Assembly (NCBI RefSeq): GCF_045066735.1
Contig: NZ_JBISHH010000025.1
Span: 558,001 to 622,000 of the forward strand
Direction of reading: 5' to 3'
Source: Algibacter sp045066735
Lineage (GTDB): Bacteria > Bacteroidota > Bacteroidia > Flavobacteriales > Flavobacteriaceae
DNA length: 64,000 bases
Under the pieces are notes generated by a model. It had not been told where the DNA came from and ran no database searches. It saw nothing but the letters and a program-made list of their open reading frames with translations. This document shows, piece after piece, positions 17,057 through 24,996 of this stretch. Within the stretch, counting starts at the first letter, position 1. Each line of letters starts with the position of its first letter. The translations under genes were made by a program, and so were the position numbers.

Positions 17057-17087
17057 CAAAGATAATAGTATAAACAAATCCACACAA
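17057..17087 (-). promoter_or_regulatory. Promoter of the thrS operon (TTG-N20-TATCTTTG)
   Basis: On the minus strand TTG at 17087-17085 and TATCTTTG at 17064-17057 are separated by 20 bases, close to the ideal 19. The start codon lies 21 bases downstream. No T-box or leader peptide is visible. Confidence 0.7.
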
Positions 17088-17118
17088 TATATATATAGGT
17101 AAATCAAAAGAATATTTT

Positions 17119-17223
17119 TGGCGTTCCTTTAACTGCTCCTATTCTGGAGCAGCTAAAGTCGGGCTTTCACTACTAGCTCCTCCTAAGGTCGGGAGCTCAA
17201 ACACGCCGTTCAATCCCTAACGC
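17119..17223 (-). repeat. Dispersed structured repeat, copy C
   Basis: Read on the minus strand it starts GCGTTAGGGATTGAACGGC and ends GGAACGCCAAAAA, so the termini are complementary. Two inner arms can form: GAGCTCC with GGAGC, and TTTAGCTGCTCC with GGAGCAGTTAAA. The conserved core GTAGTGAAAGCCCGAC matches copies at 45614-45696 and 62050-62148, while the arm sequences differ. It lies upstream of the thrS promoter. Function unknown. Confidence 0.85.
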
Positions 17224-17228
17224 AGGGC

Positions 17229-17600
17229 AAGTCATTAAAAAGTCGTCCATATGTATAGTAAAAAACTCAGGCGTGGTTCATAACAAAACAAAGAGAATAA
17301 CTTAAACAGTATATAATAGGGTAGGAGGATGTAGTTATATGTAATATAGATTAAAAAAAGAGTTTTGGTTAGAACAAAAACACAATACTACTTTCAAAGG
17401 GAAAACAATTATGTCTACAACATAAGTTAAAGACATCATTAAATTAGAGATCATAAACCTTTTTATAGATAGTCTTTATTAAGTAGAAAGCATGCTCAAT
17501 ATATATAGTGTATAAGTTAGTTTTAATAAATCAACACTTAAATGGCTTTAAAACAGTTTAATAGTTGTTTTAATGAAAATAATTTCAAAAAACATTAAAA
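17229..17600. other. Non-coding stretch, nothing recognised
   Basis: AT-rich sequence between repeat copy C and the first rrn-type promoter. No open reading frame with a recognisable product, no strong hairpin and no tRNA were seen. Its tail, rich in short A and T runs, could be an upstream promoter region for the 5S-like unit. Confidence 0.5.
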
Positions 17601-17606
17601 AATACC

Positions 17607-17636
17607 TTGTCAGAACCAAAAAGGCATCTATATTTG
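17607..17636 (+). promoter_or_regulatory. rrn-type promoter P1 (TTG-N19-TATATTTG)
   Basis: Perfect spacing and perfect -7 element, followed by CACCCCGCTAAAAA. The same CCGCTAAAAA start follows P2. Downstream comes a leader-like stretch (AAGCGTAACGTTCAT region) resembling rRNA operon leaders. No 16S or 23S gene follows. Confidence 0.75.
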
Positions 17637-17742
17637 CACCCCGCTAAAAAAGGTAAAACTTCAAAGCGTAACGTTCATACAAAAGTTGATTGATTAAGAT
17701 TTTAAGAGAGGTAAAAACTTTTAAAAAAAGAATCAAAAAACA

Positions 17743-17772
17743 TTGTGAGTTTAATAAAAGGTTGTAAGTTTG
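17743..17772 (+). promoter_or_regulatory. rrn-type promoter P2 (TTG-N19-TAAGTTTG)
   Basis: Second consensus promoter with 19-base spacing, ending 14 bases before the 5S-like sequence. TTTGCAGCCGCT after the -7 box is typical of stable-RNA promoters in Flavobacteriia, as far as I recall. Confidence 0.75.
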
Positions 17773-17786
17773 CAGCCGCTAAAAAC

Positions 17787-17882
17787 GGTAACGTAAGGGG
17801 CTCACCTCTTACCATTCCGAACAGAGAAGTTAAGCCCATTAGCGCCGATGGTACTGCATTTGTGGGAGAGTAGGTCGTTGCC
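17787..17882 (+). rRNA. Shortened orphan 5S rRNA-like gene (possibly a pseudogene)
   Basis: From GGGGCTCACCTCTTACC through CCGAACAGAGAAGTTAAGCCC, GCGCCGATGGTACTGC and GGGAGAGTAGGTCG the sequence is clearly 5S rRNA. GGTAACG at the 5' end pairs fully with CGTTGCC at the 3' end (one G-U), so helix I can close. But the usual loop A block (like TTATAGC) between helix I and helix II is missing. The unit is 96 nt instead of about 108-110. No 16S or 23S lies nearby. It has its own promoters and a strong terminator. Either an rRNA operon remnant or a variant 5S. Confidence 0.65.
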
Positions 17883-17888
17883 TTTTTT

Positions 17889-17922
17889 AATCCTCAACAA
17901 GAAATTGTTGAGGATTTTTTTT
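17889..17922 (+). terminator. Terminator of the 5S-like unit
   Basis: A 12-bp perfect stem (AATCCTCAACAA / TTGTTGAGGATT) with a GAAA tetraloop and a T tail of eight, seven bases after the 5S 3' end. Confidence 0.95.
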
Positions 17923-18080
17923 GCAATAAACTCAACGTAAACAATTAATGGTAAACTGTAATCCAGAAGGGAATGTGCTTAGTTATATTTCTGCGTAAGC
18001 GATATTCTTCTGTTTGTTATGAGCTAGTTGTATAAGGATATATTAGAACTATTATGTTAAATACATTAATAAATAGAAAA

Positions 18081-18098
18081 ATACGTAGAACTACGCAT
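18081..18098 (+). promoter_or_regulatory. Palindrome near the promoter at 18121
   Basis: CGTAG-AA-CTACG with a partly matching outer flank, placed at about the -33 to -50 region of the TATATTTG element. It looks like an operator for an unknown regulator. Confidence 0.35.
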
Positions 18099-18120
18099 TT
18101 CTCGTAAGTAGTATTTGTCT

Positions 18121-18128
18121 TATATTTG
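18121..18128 (+). promoter_or_regulatory. -7 element (TATATTTG) in a region without a known gene
   Basis: Perfect -7 match 33 bases before a 28-codon open frame (18161-18247). A TTG upstream is not well spaced. Confidence 0.4.
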
Positions 18129-18160
18129 TATTGCTATTAATTAGTTCTTAGGGAGAATTA

Positions 18161-18247
18161 ATGAAAACTCTGAATCGTAATGATTTGGAGTTTTCGCCTT
18201 TTAGGGACTTTCTTTTTTATAACGTGCGTGATTCATGTAATTGGTAA
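18161..18247 (+). CDS. Possible small protein or gene remnant (28 residues)
   Basis: Short frame beginning MKTLNRNDLEFSPFRDF and ending in Trp before TAA. It lies right behind a good -7 element and an upstream palindrome. Its first 40 bases also form an 8-bp hairpin (GAAAACTC / GAGTTTTC). I do not recognise it. It could be a true small protein, a leader, or the 5' remnant of a lost gene whose regulatory region survives. Confidence 0.3.
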   Translation: MKTLNRNDLEFSPFRDFLFYNVRDSCNW

Positions 18248-18452
18248 GGGCAGCAATTGTGAATTAATGAGTTTTATAGTTATCTACGGGCTATTTTTAA
18301 ACTAATTTAAAAGGTTTTTTAACTTTTCGTACATTTACTCCAAGTAATTAGCCTTATTATAGTGAACAGTGTATTTTATTGGATGTTGTAATTTTAATTT
18401 GTGGCTCAATAGTTGATTTAATATTTATGGAAATCTTGAAAAGTATTATTTT

Positions 18453-18899
18453 ATGAAAAGTATATTTATAATTATTGCAGTTTTAGCTTTAAACATAACT
18501 CAAGCTCAAATATTAGATCCTGTTAATTGGAAGACTTCAGTTAATAGGGTATCGGATACTGAATTTGATTTAATAGCAACTGCAACTATAGACTCTGGTT
18601 GGCATTTGTATTCACAAACGGTTCCACAGGATGGACCTATAGCAACGAGTTTTAGTTTTGATGGAAATGGTAACTTTCTTAAAAAGGGGAATACTAAAGA
18701 AGATGAAGGTCATGTGGTAGATGATCCTATTTTTAGTATGAAGATAAAATATTTTGATGATAAGGCTACCTTTAAACAGCGTATAAAGGTTAAAACAAAA
18801 AAAAGCTTTACTGTAGAAGGCGTTGTTAATTTTATGGTATGTAACGATAGTAGATGCTTATCTCCGACAGAAGAGGATTTGTTGTTTACGGTTGAGTAA
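18453..18899 (+). CDS. Secreted stand-alone DsbD N-terminal-domain protein
   Basis: A 148-residue protein with a signal peptide (IIIAVLALNITQAQ). The mature part matches the immunoglobulin-like alpha domain of DsbD: a WHLYSQTVP block and the Cys pair CNDSRC near residues 133-138. The eight membrane helices and C-terminal thioredoxin domain of full DsbD are absent, and there is a normal stop codon. In the periplasm it could pass reducing power to partner proteins, but what would re-reduce it is not encoded here. Confidence 0.82.
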   Translation: MKSIFIIIAVLALNITQAQILDPVNWKTSVNRVSDTEFDLIATATIDSGWHLYSQTVPQDGPIATSFSFDGNGNFLKKGNTKEDEGHVVDDPIFSMKIKYFDDKATFKQRIKVKTKKSFTVEGVVNFMVCNDSRCLSPTEEDLLFTVE

Positions 18900-18967
18900 T
18901 TGAGCCTTTAAAAGTTATACTTATGTTCTTATTAATATTACGGAAATAGTATCTGATATTGTTATAT

Positions 18968-19002
18968 AAAAAAAGTGATCAACTTAGTTGATCACTTTTT
19001 TT
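18968..19002. terminator. Bidirectional terminator between the DsbD-domain gene and metK
   Basis: A 16-bp perfect stem (AAAAAAAGTGATCAAC / GTTGATCACTTTTTTT) with a 3-base loop, between converging genes. Confidence 0.95.
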
Positions 19003-19027
19003 ATTATTTAAACTTTACTCGTAGATG

Positions 19028-20281
19028 TTACAATCCGAAAGCGGCTTTTACTTTATCTACATAATCTAATTTCTCCCAAGTAAATAATTCAACATCTAAT
19101 GTTATTGATTCACCATTTGGTTGTGAGAATGATTTAGTAACTGTTTCATTTTTACGTCCCATATGGCCGTATGCAGCGGTTTCGCTATATATAGGTGCTC
19201 TTAGCTTTAAACGCTCTTCAATAGCAAATGGACGCATATCAAACAGTTCTGTTACTTTTTGTGCAATCTCTCCATCGGTCATGTTAAAGGTACAGGTTCC
19301 GTAAGTATCTATAAAGATTCCCATAGGTTCTACAACACCGATAGCATAACTAACTTGTACTAAAACTTCACTAGCAACACCTGCTGCTACTAAATTTTTA
19401 GCAATATGTCGTGTAGCATATGCAGCACTTCTGTCTACTTTACTTGGGTCTTTTCCAGAAAAAGCACCACCACCGTGTGCACCTTTCCCACCGTAAGTAT
19501 CTACAATAATTTTTCTACCCGTTAAACCAGTATCACCGTGAGGTCCACCAATAACGAATTTACCAGTAGGGTTTATATGATATTTAATATCGTTGTTGAA
19601 TAAATTTTGAATAGCTTCAGGTAAATCTGCAACTACACGTGGAATTAAAATTTCAACTATATCTTTTCTAATTTTAGCAAGCATTACGTCATCCGCATCA
19701 AAATCGTCATGTTGTGTAGAAACAACAATGGCATCAATACGTTGTGGTACATTATCATCGCTATATTCAATAGTTACTTGACTTTTAGAATCTGGTCTTA
19801 AGTAAGTAATGTCTTTATTTTCTCGACGTAATTCTGCTAGAACTTTTAGAATTCTATGAGATAGATCTAAAGCTAATGGCATAAAGTTTTCTGTTTCGTT
19901 ACTAGCGTAACCAAACATCATACCTTGATCTCCTGCACCTTGTTCTTCTTTAGTACCACGATCTACACCTTGGCTAATATCGTCTGATTGTTCATGGATT
20001 GCAGAAAGCACACCACACGAGTTTCCATCAAACATATATTCACCTTTGGTATATCCAATTTTGTTAATGGTATCCCTTGCGATTTTTTGAACGTCTAAAT
20101 AAGTCGTCGATTTAACTTCGCCAGCAAGCACTACTTGTCCTGTAGTAACTAGAGTTTCACATGCTACTTTCGATTCGGTATCAAAAGCTAAAAAATTGTC
20201 AATTAACGCATCACTAATTTGATCCGCCACCTTATCTGGGTGTCCTTCAGAAACACTTTCCGAAGTAAATAAATAAGCCAT
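19028..20281 (-). CDS. metK: S-adenosylmethionine synthetase
   Basis: Makes SAM from methionine and ATP. It has 417 residues with the hallmark blocks SEGHPDKVADQISDA (residues 10-24), GAGDQGMMFGYA near 116, and GGGAFSGKDPSKVDRSAAY (P-loop-like, about 270). Cytoplasmic homotetramer in the family. The 5' leader holds a SAM-II-like riboswitch fold, so the enzyme is probably repressed by its product. It is a single-gene unit with its own promoter and terminator. Confidence 0.97.
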   Translation of the reverse strand: MAYLFTSESVSEGHPDKVADQISDALIDNFLAFDTESKVACETLVTTGQVVLAGEVKSTTYLDVQKIARDTINKIGYTKGEYMFDGNSCGVLSAIHEQSDDISQGVDRGTKEEQGAGDQGMMFGYASNETENFMPLALDLSHRILKVLAELRRENKDITYLRPDSKSQVTIEYSDDNVPQRIDAIVVSTQHDDFDADDVMLAKIRKDIVEILIPRVVADLPEAIQNLFNNDIKYHINPTGKFVIGGPHGDTGLTGRKIIVDTYGGKGAHGGGAFSGKDPSKVDRSAAYATRHIAKNLVAAGVASEVLVQVSYAIGVVEPMGIFIDTYGTCTFNMTDGEIAQKVTELFDMRPFAIEERLKLRAPIYSETAAYGHMGRKNETVTKSFSQPNGESITLDVELFTWEKLDYVDKVKAAFGL

Positions 20282-20331
20282 ATTATATTATTTTATAGCA
20301 AGATTTGACGAAAACGTCGAAGGAAGTTTAC

Positions 20332-20428
20332 ACTGCCTTTAGCATTTTTATTTGTAAAAAATTAATTTCAATGTTTTTGAAACTTTATTCAGTACAAAGA
20401 GGTTGCAATCAGTCAAATCTTTCCTCTG
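20332..20428 (-). ncRNA. SAM-II-like riboswitch with an inserted hairpin, in the metK leader
   Basis: On the minus strand AGAGG (20427-20423) pairs with CCTCT (20402-20398). The loop between them reads AAAGATTTGACTGATTGCAA, matching the SAM-II loop pattern GATTT...ATTGCAA. Downstream comes GCTAAAGGCAGT (20343-20332), like the conserved 3' element, and its CAGT can pair with ACTG in the loop, forming the expected pseudoknot. Between them sits an additional hairpin (TTTGTA / TACAAA arms) not in the minimal SAM-II fold. Identification is from memory of the motif. Confidence 0.72.
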
Positions 20429-20441
20429 TTATATGTGGCTG

Positions 20442-20449
20442 CAAAAATA
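20442..20449 (-). promoter_or_regulatory. -7 element (TATTTTTG) of metK
   Basis: Perfect match on the minus strand, about 14 bases before the riboswitch P1 stem. The predicted RNA therefore begins just ahead of the aptamer. Confidence 0.65.
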
Positions 20450-20691
20450 GAAAAATAAAAGGAATTGCGAATTCATTTAGAGTTTTTTAACCTAATATTT
20501 GCTCAATAAGTTTTATTTATGAATATTTGATGAATCTAATCTTTAGCATTTCATATATATTGGAATGTTTTAGGCAGAAACGATTGAATTTATAATATCT
20601 TGAAAAAAAAATATTTAATTAAAACGTCTATTAATGTCATTGTGATTATTTCATGATGCACTTGGAACGTTTTTTTTAATCTTAATATGTT

Positions 20692-20723
20692 AAAAAGCCT
20701 TCCTTTTAAAGAAGGCTTTTTTT
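20692..20723. terminator. Terminator-like hairpin with no gene upstream
   Basis: An 11-bp perfect stem (AAAAAGCCTTC / GAAGGCTTTTT) with an 8-base loop and flanking A and T runs. Both neighbouring genes point away from it, so it ends an unknown transcript, insulates two promoters, or is part of a leader. Confidence 0.7.
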
Positions 20724-20798
20724 ATTGTAAATTTTTGATTTTTTGGGCATAGTAAAAATGATGAATTAAATAACTGGTAATCAAGTAGTTGTTGGGTG

Positions 20799-20825
20799 TT
20801 TTAGGTTTGTGAATTTAACCTAAAA
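20799..20825 (+). promoter_or_regulatory. ilvD promoter region: -7 element inside an inverted repeat
   Basis: TAGGTTTG at 20802-20809 fits TAnnTTTG. It is embedded in TTTTAGGTT (20799-20807), which pairs with AACCTAAAA (20817-20825). The overlap of the -7 element with a 9-bp dyad suggests an operator. The -33 element is unclear. Confidence 0.4.
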
Positions 20826-20898
20826 AACGAATTATAAATGGATTTAAATGACTAATAAATTAATTTCGAACATTATTTAAAGGAATGAAGAGTTTTTA

Positions 20899-20943
20899 AT
20901 GAAATTCATAAAAACCTCAATTATTAAAATAAAAACACAGTAA
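20899..20943 (+). CDS. Possible Ile-containing leader peptide before ilvD
   Basis: A 14-codon frame (MKFIKTSIIKIKTQ) with four Ile codons, ending 24 bases before the ilvD ATG. Ile enrichment near an isoleucine operon suggests a leader. There is no terminator between it and ilvD, so classical attenuation does not fit; AT-rich DNA also yields Ile codons by chance. Confidence 0.25.
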   Translation: MKFIKTSIIKIKTQ

Positions 20944-20967
20944 AAGATAAAATTATCCGCAACAAAA

Positions 20968-22650
20968 ATGAAGGAACTCAATAAACATAGTAAAAGGTTA
21001 ACTCAAGATGAATCTCAACCTGCATCTCAAGCGATGTTATACGCGGTAGGTTTGACTGATGAGGATATGAAAAAAGCCCAAGTCGGTATTGCTAGTACAG
21101 GTTACGATGGTAACCCTTGTAATATGCATTTAAATAACTTGGCTGCTGAAGTTAAAATTGAGTGTAAAATAGCAAATTTAGTAGGTTTAGGGTTTAATAC
21201 TATTGGGGTTTCTGATGGTATTTCTATGGGGACTTCAGGGATGAATTACTCTTTAGCTTCTCGTGATATTATTGCTGATTCCATTGAAACGGTAATGAAT
21301 GCCCAAAGTTATGATGCTTTAATCTCCGTTGTTGGTTGTGATAAAAATATGCCAGGAGCCGTTATTGCAATGTTAAGGTTAAATCGTCCGTCTATAATGA
21401 TGTATGGAGGAACAATAGCATCAGGAAAATATAAAGGAAGAAAATTAAATATCGTTTCTGCTTTTGAGGCCTTAGGTCAAAAAGTAGCAGGTGAAATTGG
21501 AGAAGAAGAATATAGAGAAATTATTAAAAGTGCTATTCCAGGAGCAGGAGCTTGTGGTGGTATGTATACTGCAAACACAATGGCTTCGGCTATAGAATGT
21601 ATGGGGTTTGCATTACCTTATAACTCTTCTATTCCAGCAGAGAATCCAAATAAATTATCTGAAAGTGAAAGAACGGCAATCGCTATCAAAAACCTTTTAG
21701 AATTAGATTTAAAGCCTTTAGATATTATTACTAAAAAATCTATAGAGAATGCTATAGCTCTAGTAAATGCCTTAGGTGGTTCTACCAATGCGGTATTACA
21801 CTTTTTAGCTATTGCACATGCTGCGGATATCGAATTTACTTTAGAAGATTTTCAACGTGTTAGTGATAGAACACCTTTAATAGCAGATTTAAAACCATCT
21901 GGAAAATATTTAATGGAAGATGTTCATGGTGTAGGAGGAACTCCAGCAGTAATGAAATACTTATTAGATAATGGTTATTTACATGGTGATTGTTTAACAG
22001 TAACAGGAAAAACATTAGCTGAAAATTTAGCAGATGTTGAACCTCTTACTTTTGAAGATGACCAAGACGTTATATTTCCTAAGGATAAAGCATTAAAATC
22101 TTCAGGGAATTTGCAAATTCTTTACGGAAACTTGGCAATAGAAGGTGCTGTGGCAAAAATATCAGGAAACGAAGGTTTGTTATTTGAAGGTAAAGCGGTG
22201 GTTTACGATGGTGAACAAGCTGCAAATACTGGAATTTCAAACGGAGAAGTAGAAAGAGGTGATGTAGTCGTCATTAGATATGTGGGACCAAAAGGAGGCC
22301 CTGGAATGCCAGAAATGTTAAAACCAACATCTTTAATTATGGGAGCAGGTTTAGGTAAATCTGTAGCATTAATTACTGATGGTCGTTTTTCTGGAGGAAC
22401 ACACGGTTTTGTTGTTGGGCACATTACTCCAGAGGCTCAAGAAGGTGGAGCCATTGGTTTATTAAAAACAGGAGATAAAATTAGAATTAGTGCTGAAGAT
22501 AACTCAATTAACGTTTTACTTTCAGATGAAGAAATAGCTGAAAGAAAAGCAAAATGGGTTCAACCAGCTTTAAAGCATTCAAAAGGAATATTATATAAAT
22601 ATGCAAAATCTGTAGCATCGGCTTCTAAAGGCTGTGTAACAGATTTATAG
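20968..22650 (+). CDS. ilvD: Dihydroxy-acid dehydratase
   Basis: Dehydrates dihydroxy acids to keto acids in the isoleucine and valine pathways. It has 560 residues with the Fe-S cysteine motifs GCDKNMPG and PGAGACGGMYTANTMA, and the C-terminal signature ITDGRFSGGTHGFVVGHI. The Cys in GYDGNPCNMH near residue 50 is the first cluster ligand. First gene of ilvD-ilvB-ilvN-ilvC-ilvA; ilvB starts 39 bases later. Confidence 0.97.
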   Translation: MKELNKHSKRLTQDESQPASQAMLYAVGLTDEDMKKAQVGIASTGYDGNPCNMHLNNLAAEVKIECKIANLVGLGFNTIGVSDGISMGTSGMNYSLASRDIIADSIETVMNAQSYDALISVVGCDKNMPGAVIAMLRLNRPSIMMYGGTIASGKYKGRKLNIVSAFEALGQKVAGEIGEEEYREIIKSAIPGAGACGGMYTANTMASAIECMGFALPYNSSIPAENPNKLSESERTAIAIKNLLELDLKPLDIITKKSIENAIALVNALGGSTNAVLHFLAIAHAADIEFTLEDFQRVSDRTPLIADLKPSGKYLMEDVHGVGGTPAVMKYLLDNGYLHGDCLTVTGKTLAENLADVEPLTFEDDQDVIFPKDKALKSSGNLQILYGNLAIEGAVAKISGNEGLLFEGKAVVYDGEQAANTGISNGEVERGDVVVIRYVGPKGGPGMPEMLKPTSLIMGAGLGKSVALITDGRFSGGTHGFVVGHITPEAQEGGAIGLLKTGDKIRISAEDNSINVLLSDEEIAERKAKWVQPALKHSKGILYKYAKSVASASKGCVTDL

Positions 22651-22689
22651 TAAGTAACGATTACAAGAGCAAGAAGAAAATATATAGAG

Positions 22690-24426
22690 ATGAAAGACAC
22701 TCAAACCATAAAAAAACAAGCAAATAATACGCAAACAACTATGCGTATTTCTGGTAGTGAAGCAATTATTCATTGTTTATTAGCAGAGGGCGTAGATATT
22801 CTTTACGGCTACCCTGGTGGAGCTATAATGCCGGTTTACGACGAATTATATAAGTTTAGAGATCAAATTCATCATGTGTTAACACGCCATGAGCAAGGTG
22901 CAGCCCATGCCGCTCAAGGTTATGCGCGTATTTCAGGAAAAGTAGGTGTAGCTATGGCTACTTCTGGCCCTGGAGCTACCAATTTAATTACAGGTATCGC
23001 TGATGCTCAAATAGACTCTACACCGCTAGTATGTATTACGGGGCAAGTAGCTTCGCATTTATTAGGTAGTGATGCATTTCAGGAAACTGATATTGTTGGA
23101 ATATCTACACCGGTTACTAAATGGAATTGCCAAGTAACTAAAGCATCTCAAATTCCAGAAGCTATTGCAAAGGCATTTTATATTGCTAAAAGTGGCCGTC
23201 CAGGTCCTGTTTTAGTCGATATTACTAAGGATGCTCAATTAGAAGAGTTCGATTTTAAATACGAAAAATGTACGGGTGTAAGAAGTTATAATCCTATACC
23301 AGATACAGATACAAAAGCCGTAAAAGAAGCTGCAAAATTAATTAATGCTGCAAAGAAACCAATGATTGTTTGGGGACAAGGTGTTATTTTAGGTAAAGCA
23401 GAAGCAGAATTAAAAGCTGTAATAGAAAAAGCAGGAATTCCTTCGGCTTGGACTATTCTTGGAGCTTCAGCTGTCCCAACATCTCATCCTTTAAATGTAG
23501 GTATGGTTGGTATGCATGGTAATTATGCTCCAAATGTTTTAACGAATCAATGTGATGTTTTAATTGCTATTGGTATGCGTTTTGACGACCGTGTAACTGG
23601 TAGTTTAAATACGTACGCTAAGCAGGCTAAAGTGATTCATTTTGAAATTGATCCAGCAGAGATTGATAAAAATGTAAAAACTGAAATTGCGGTTTTAGGA
23701 AACTCTAAAGATAGCTTATCACAGTTATTACCTTTATTAGAAACAAATTCACACGATGCATGGTTACAAGAATTCAAAGACTTGTATGCTATTGAATTTG
23801 AAAAAGTAATAAAAGAAGATCTTACGCCAAGTAAAGAAGGTTTAACTATGGGCGAGGTTATTAAACAAATAAATATTGAAACAAAAGGTAATGCGGCTAT
23901 AGTTTCGGATGTTGGGCAACACCAAATGATTGCTTGCCGTTATGCGGATTTTAATATTTCAAAAAGTAATATTACTTCAGGTGGTTTAGGTACAATGGGC
24001 TTTGCTCTTCCTGCGGCTATTGGGGCTAAAATGGCAGCTCCAGAACGTGAAGTTGTTGCTATTATTGGTGATGGTGGTTTCCAAATGAATATACAAGAAT
24101 TAGGAACTATTTTTCAGCAAAAAACACCAGTGAAAATAGTGGTGTTAAATAATGAGTTTTTAGGAATGGTACGCCAATGGCAACAACTGTTTTTTGATAA
24201 ACGTTATGCTTCTACAGAGATGACAAATCCTAATTTTGTAGCTATTGCAGAAGGATATTATATTAAAGCTAGAAAAGTTGTAAAGCGAGAAGAGCTAGCC
24301 GATGCTGTTAAGGAAATGATTGAATCTAAAGAATCGTATTTCTTAGAAGTATGTGTGGAAAAGGAAGGAAATGTTTTTCCTATGATTCCTACTGGAGCTT
24401 CCGTATCAGAAGTAAGATTGTGCTAA
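22690..24426 (+). CDS. ilvB: Acetolactate synthase large subunit
   Basis: TPP- and FAD-dependent enzyme condensing pyruvate with pyruvate or 2-oxobutyrate. It has 578 residues. The N-terminal TPP domain has YGYPGGAIMPVYDEL and RHEQGAAHAAQGYAR (catalytic Glu). The C-terminal TPP motif begins GDGGFQMNIQELGT and ends in NNEFLGMVRQWQ. It works with the regulatory subunit encoded 21 bases downstream. Confidence 0.97.
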   Translation: MKDTQTIKKQANNTQTTMRISGSEAIIHCLLAEGVDILYGYPGGAIMPVYDELYKFRDQIHHVLTRHEQGAAHAAQGYARISGKVGVAMATSGPGATNLITGIADAQIDSTPLVCITGQVASHLLGSDAFQETDIVGISTPVTKWNCQVTKASQIPEAIAKAFYIAKSGRPGPVLVDITKDAQLEEFDFKYEKCTGVRSYNPIPDTDTKAVKEAAKLINAAKKPMIVWGQGVILGKAEAELKAVIEKAGIPSAWTILGASAVPTSHPLNVGMVGMHGNYAPNVLTNQCDVLIAIGMRFDDRVTGSLNTYAKQAKVIHFEIDPAEIDKNVKTEIAVLGNSKDSLSQLLPLLETNSHDAWLQEFKDLYAIEFEKVIKEDLTPSKEGLTMGEVIKQINIETKGNAAIVSDVGQHQMIACRYADFNISKSNITSGGLGTMGFALPAAIGAKMAAPEREVVAIIGDGGFQMNIQELGTIFQQKTPVKIVVLNNEFLGMVRQWQQLFFDKRYASTEMTNPNFVAIAEGYYIKARKVVKREELADAVKEMIESKESYFLEVCVEKEGNVFPMIPTGASVSEVRLC

Positions 24427-24447
24427 TAAATTAAGATCTAAAATAAA

Positions 24448-24984
24448 ATGAATCAAGATATACAATCATTTACGATTTCAATTTATACCGAGAATAATAT
24501 CGGATTATTAAATCGTATTTCAGCTATTTTTCAACGTAGACACATAAATATAGAGAGTTTAACAACTTCACAATCGGAAATCGATGGTGTAAATCGTTTT
24601 GTGATAGTTGTAAATATTTGTGAAGAGCAGGCTATTAAAATAGTTAAGCAAATAGAAAAGCAAGTAGAAACTATTCGTGCATTTTATCATACTGAAGAAG
24701 ATACTATTTTTACAGAATCTAGTATGTTCAAAATTAAATCTGAATTATTGTTTGATGAACCTCAAATTCAGAATTTAATAAAAGAAAGTTATGCTAGAAT
24801 TGTAACGGTAAATAAAGAGTTTTTTGTTTTAGAAAAATCTGGACGCCGTAATGAAATAGAAGCATTGCGTAAAGAATTAACCAAATTTGGTATTATGCAA
24901 TTTGTACGTTCTGGACGTATTGCTGTAACTAAAGACGAAATGAAAGTAACAGAAGTGCTGCATGCCTTCAATAATAAATACTAA
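24448..24984 (+). CDS. ilvN: Acetolactate synthase small (regulatory) subunit
   Basis: A 178-residue protein. The N-terminal ACT domain (FTISIYTENNIGLLNRISAIFQRRHINIESL) is the site of feedback by valine in the family; a second ACT-like half follows from about residue 85. It binds IlvB and is cytoplasmic. The gene lies between ilvB and ilvC. Confidence 0.96.
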   Translation: MNQDIQSFTISIYTENNIGLLNRISAIFQRRHINIESLTTSQSEIDGVNRFVIVVNICEEQAIKIVKQIEKQVETIRAFYHTEEDTIFTESSMFKIKSELLFDEPQIQNLIKESYARIVTVNKEFFVLEKSGRRNEIEALRKELTKFGIMQFVRSGRIAVTKDEMKVTEVLHAFNNKY

Positions 24985-24996
24985 TTAAATTAAAAA

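Larger units (their letters stand above)
20450..20898. other. metK-ilvD divergent spacer
   Basis: AT-rich non-coding sequence between divergent genes. It contains an isolated terminator-like hairpin (20692-20723) and the ilvD promoter region (20799-20825). Apart from those I see no gene. Confidence 0.6.
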
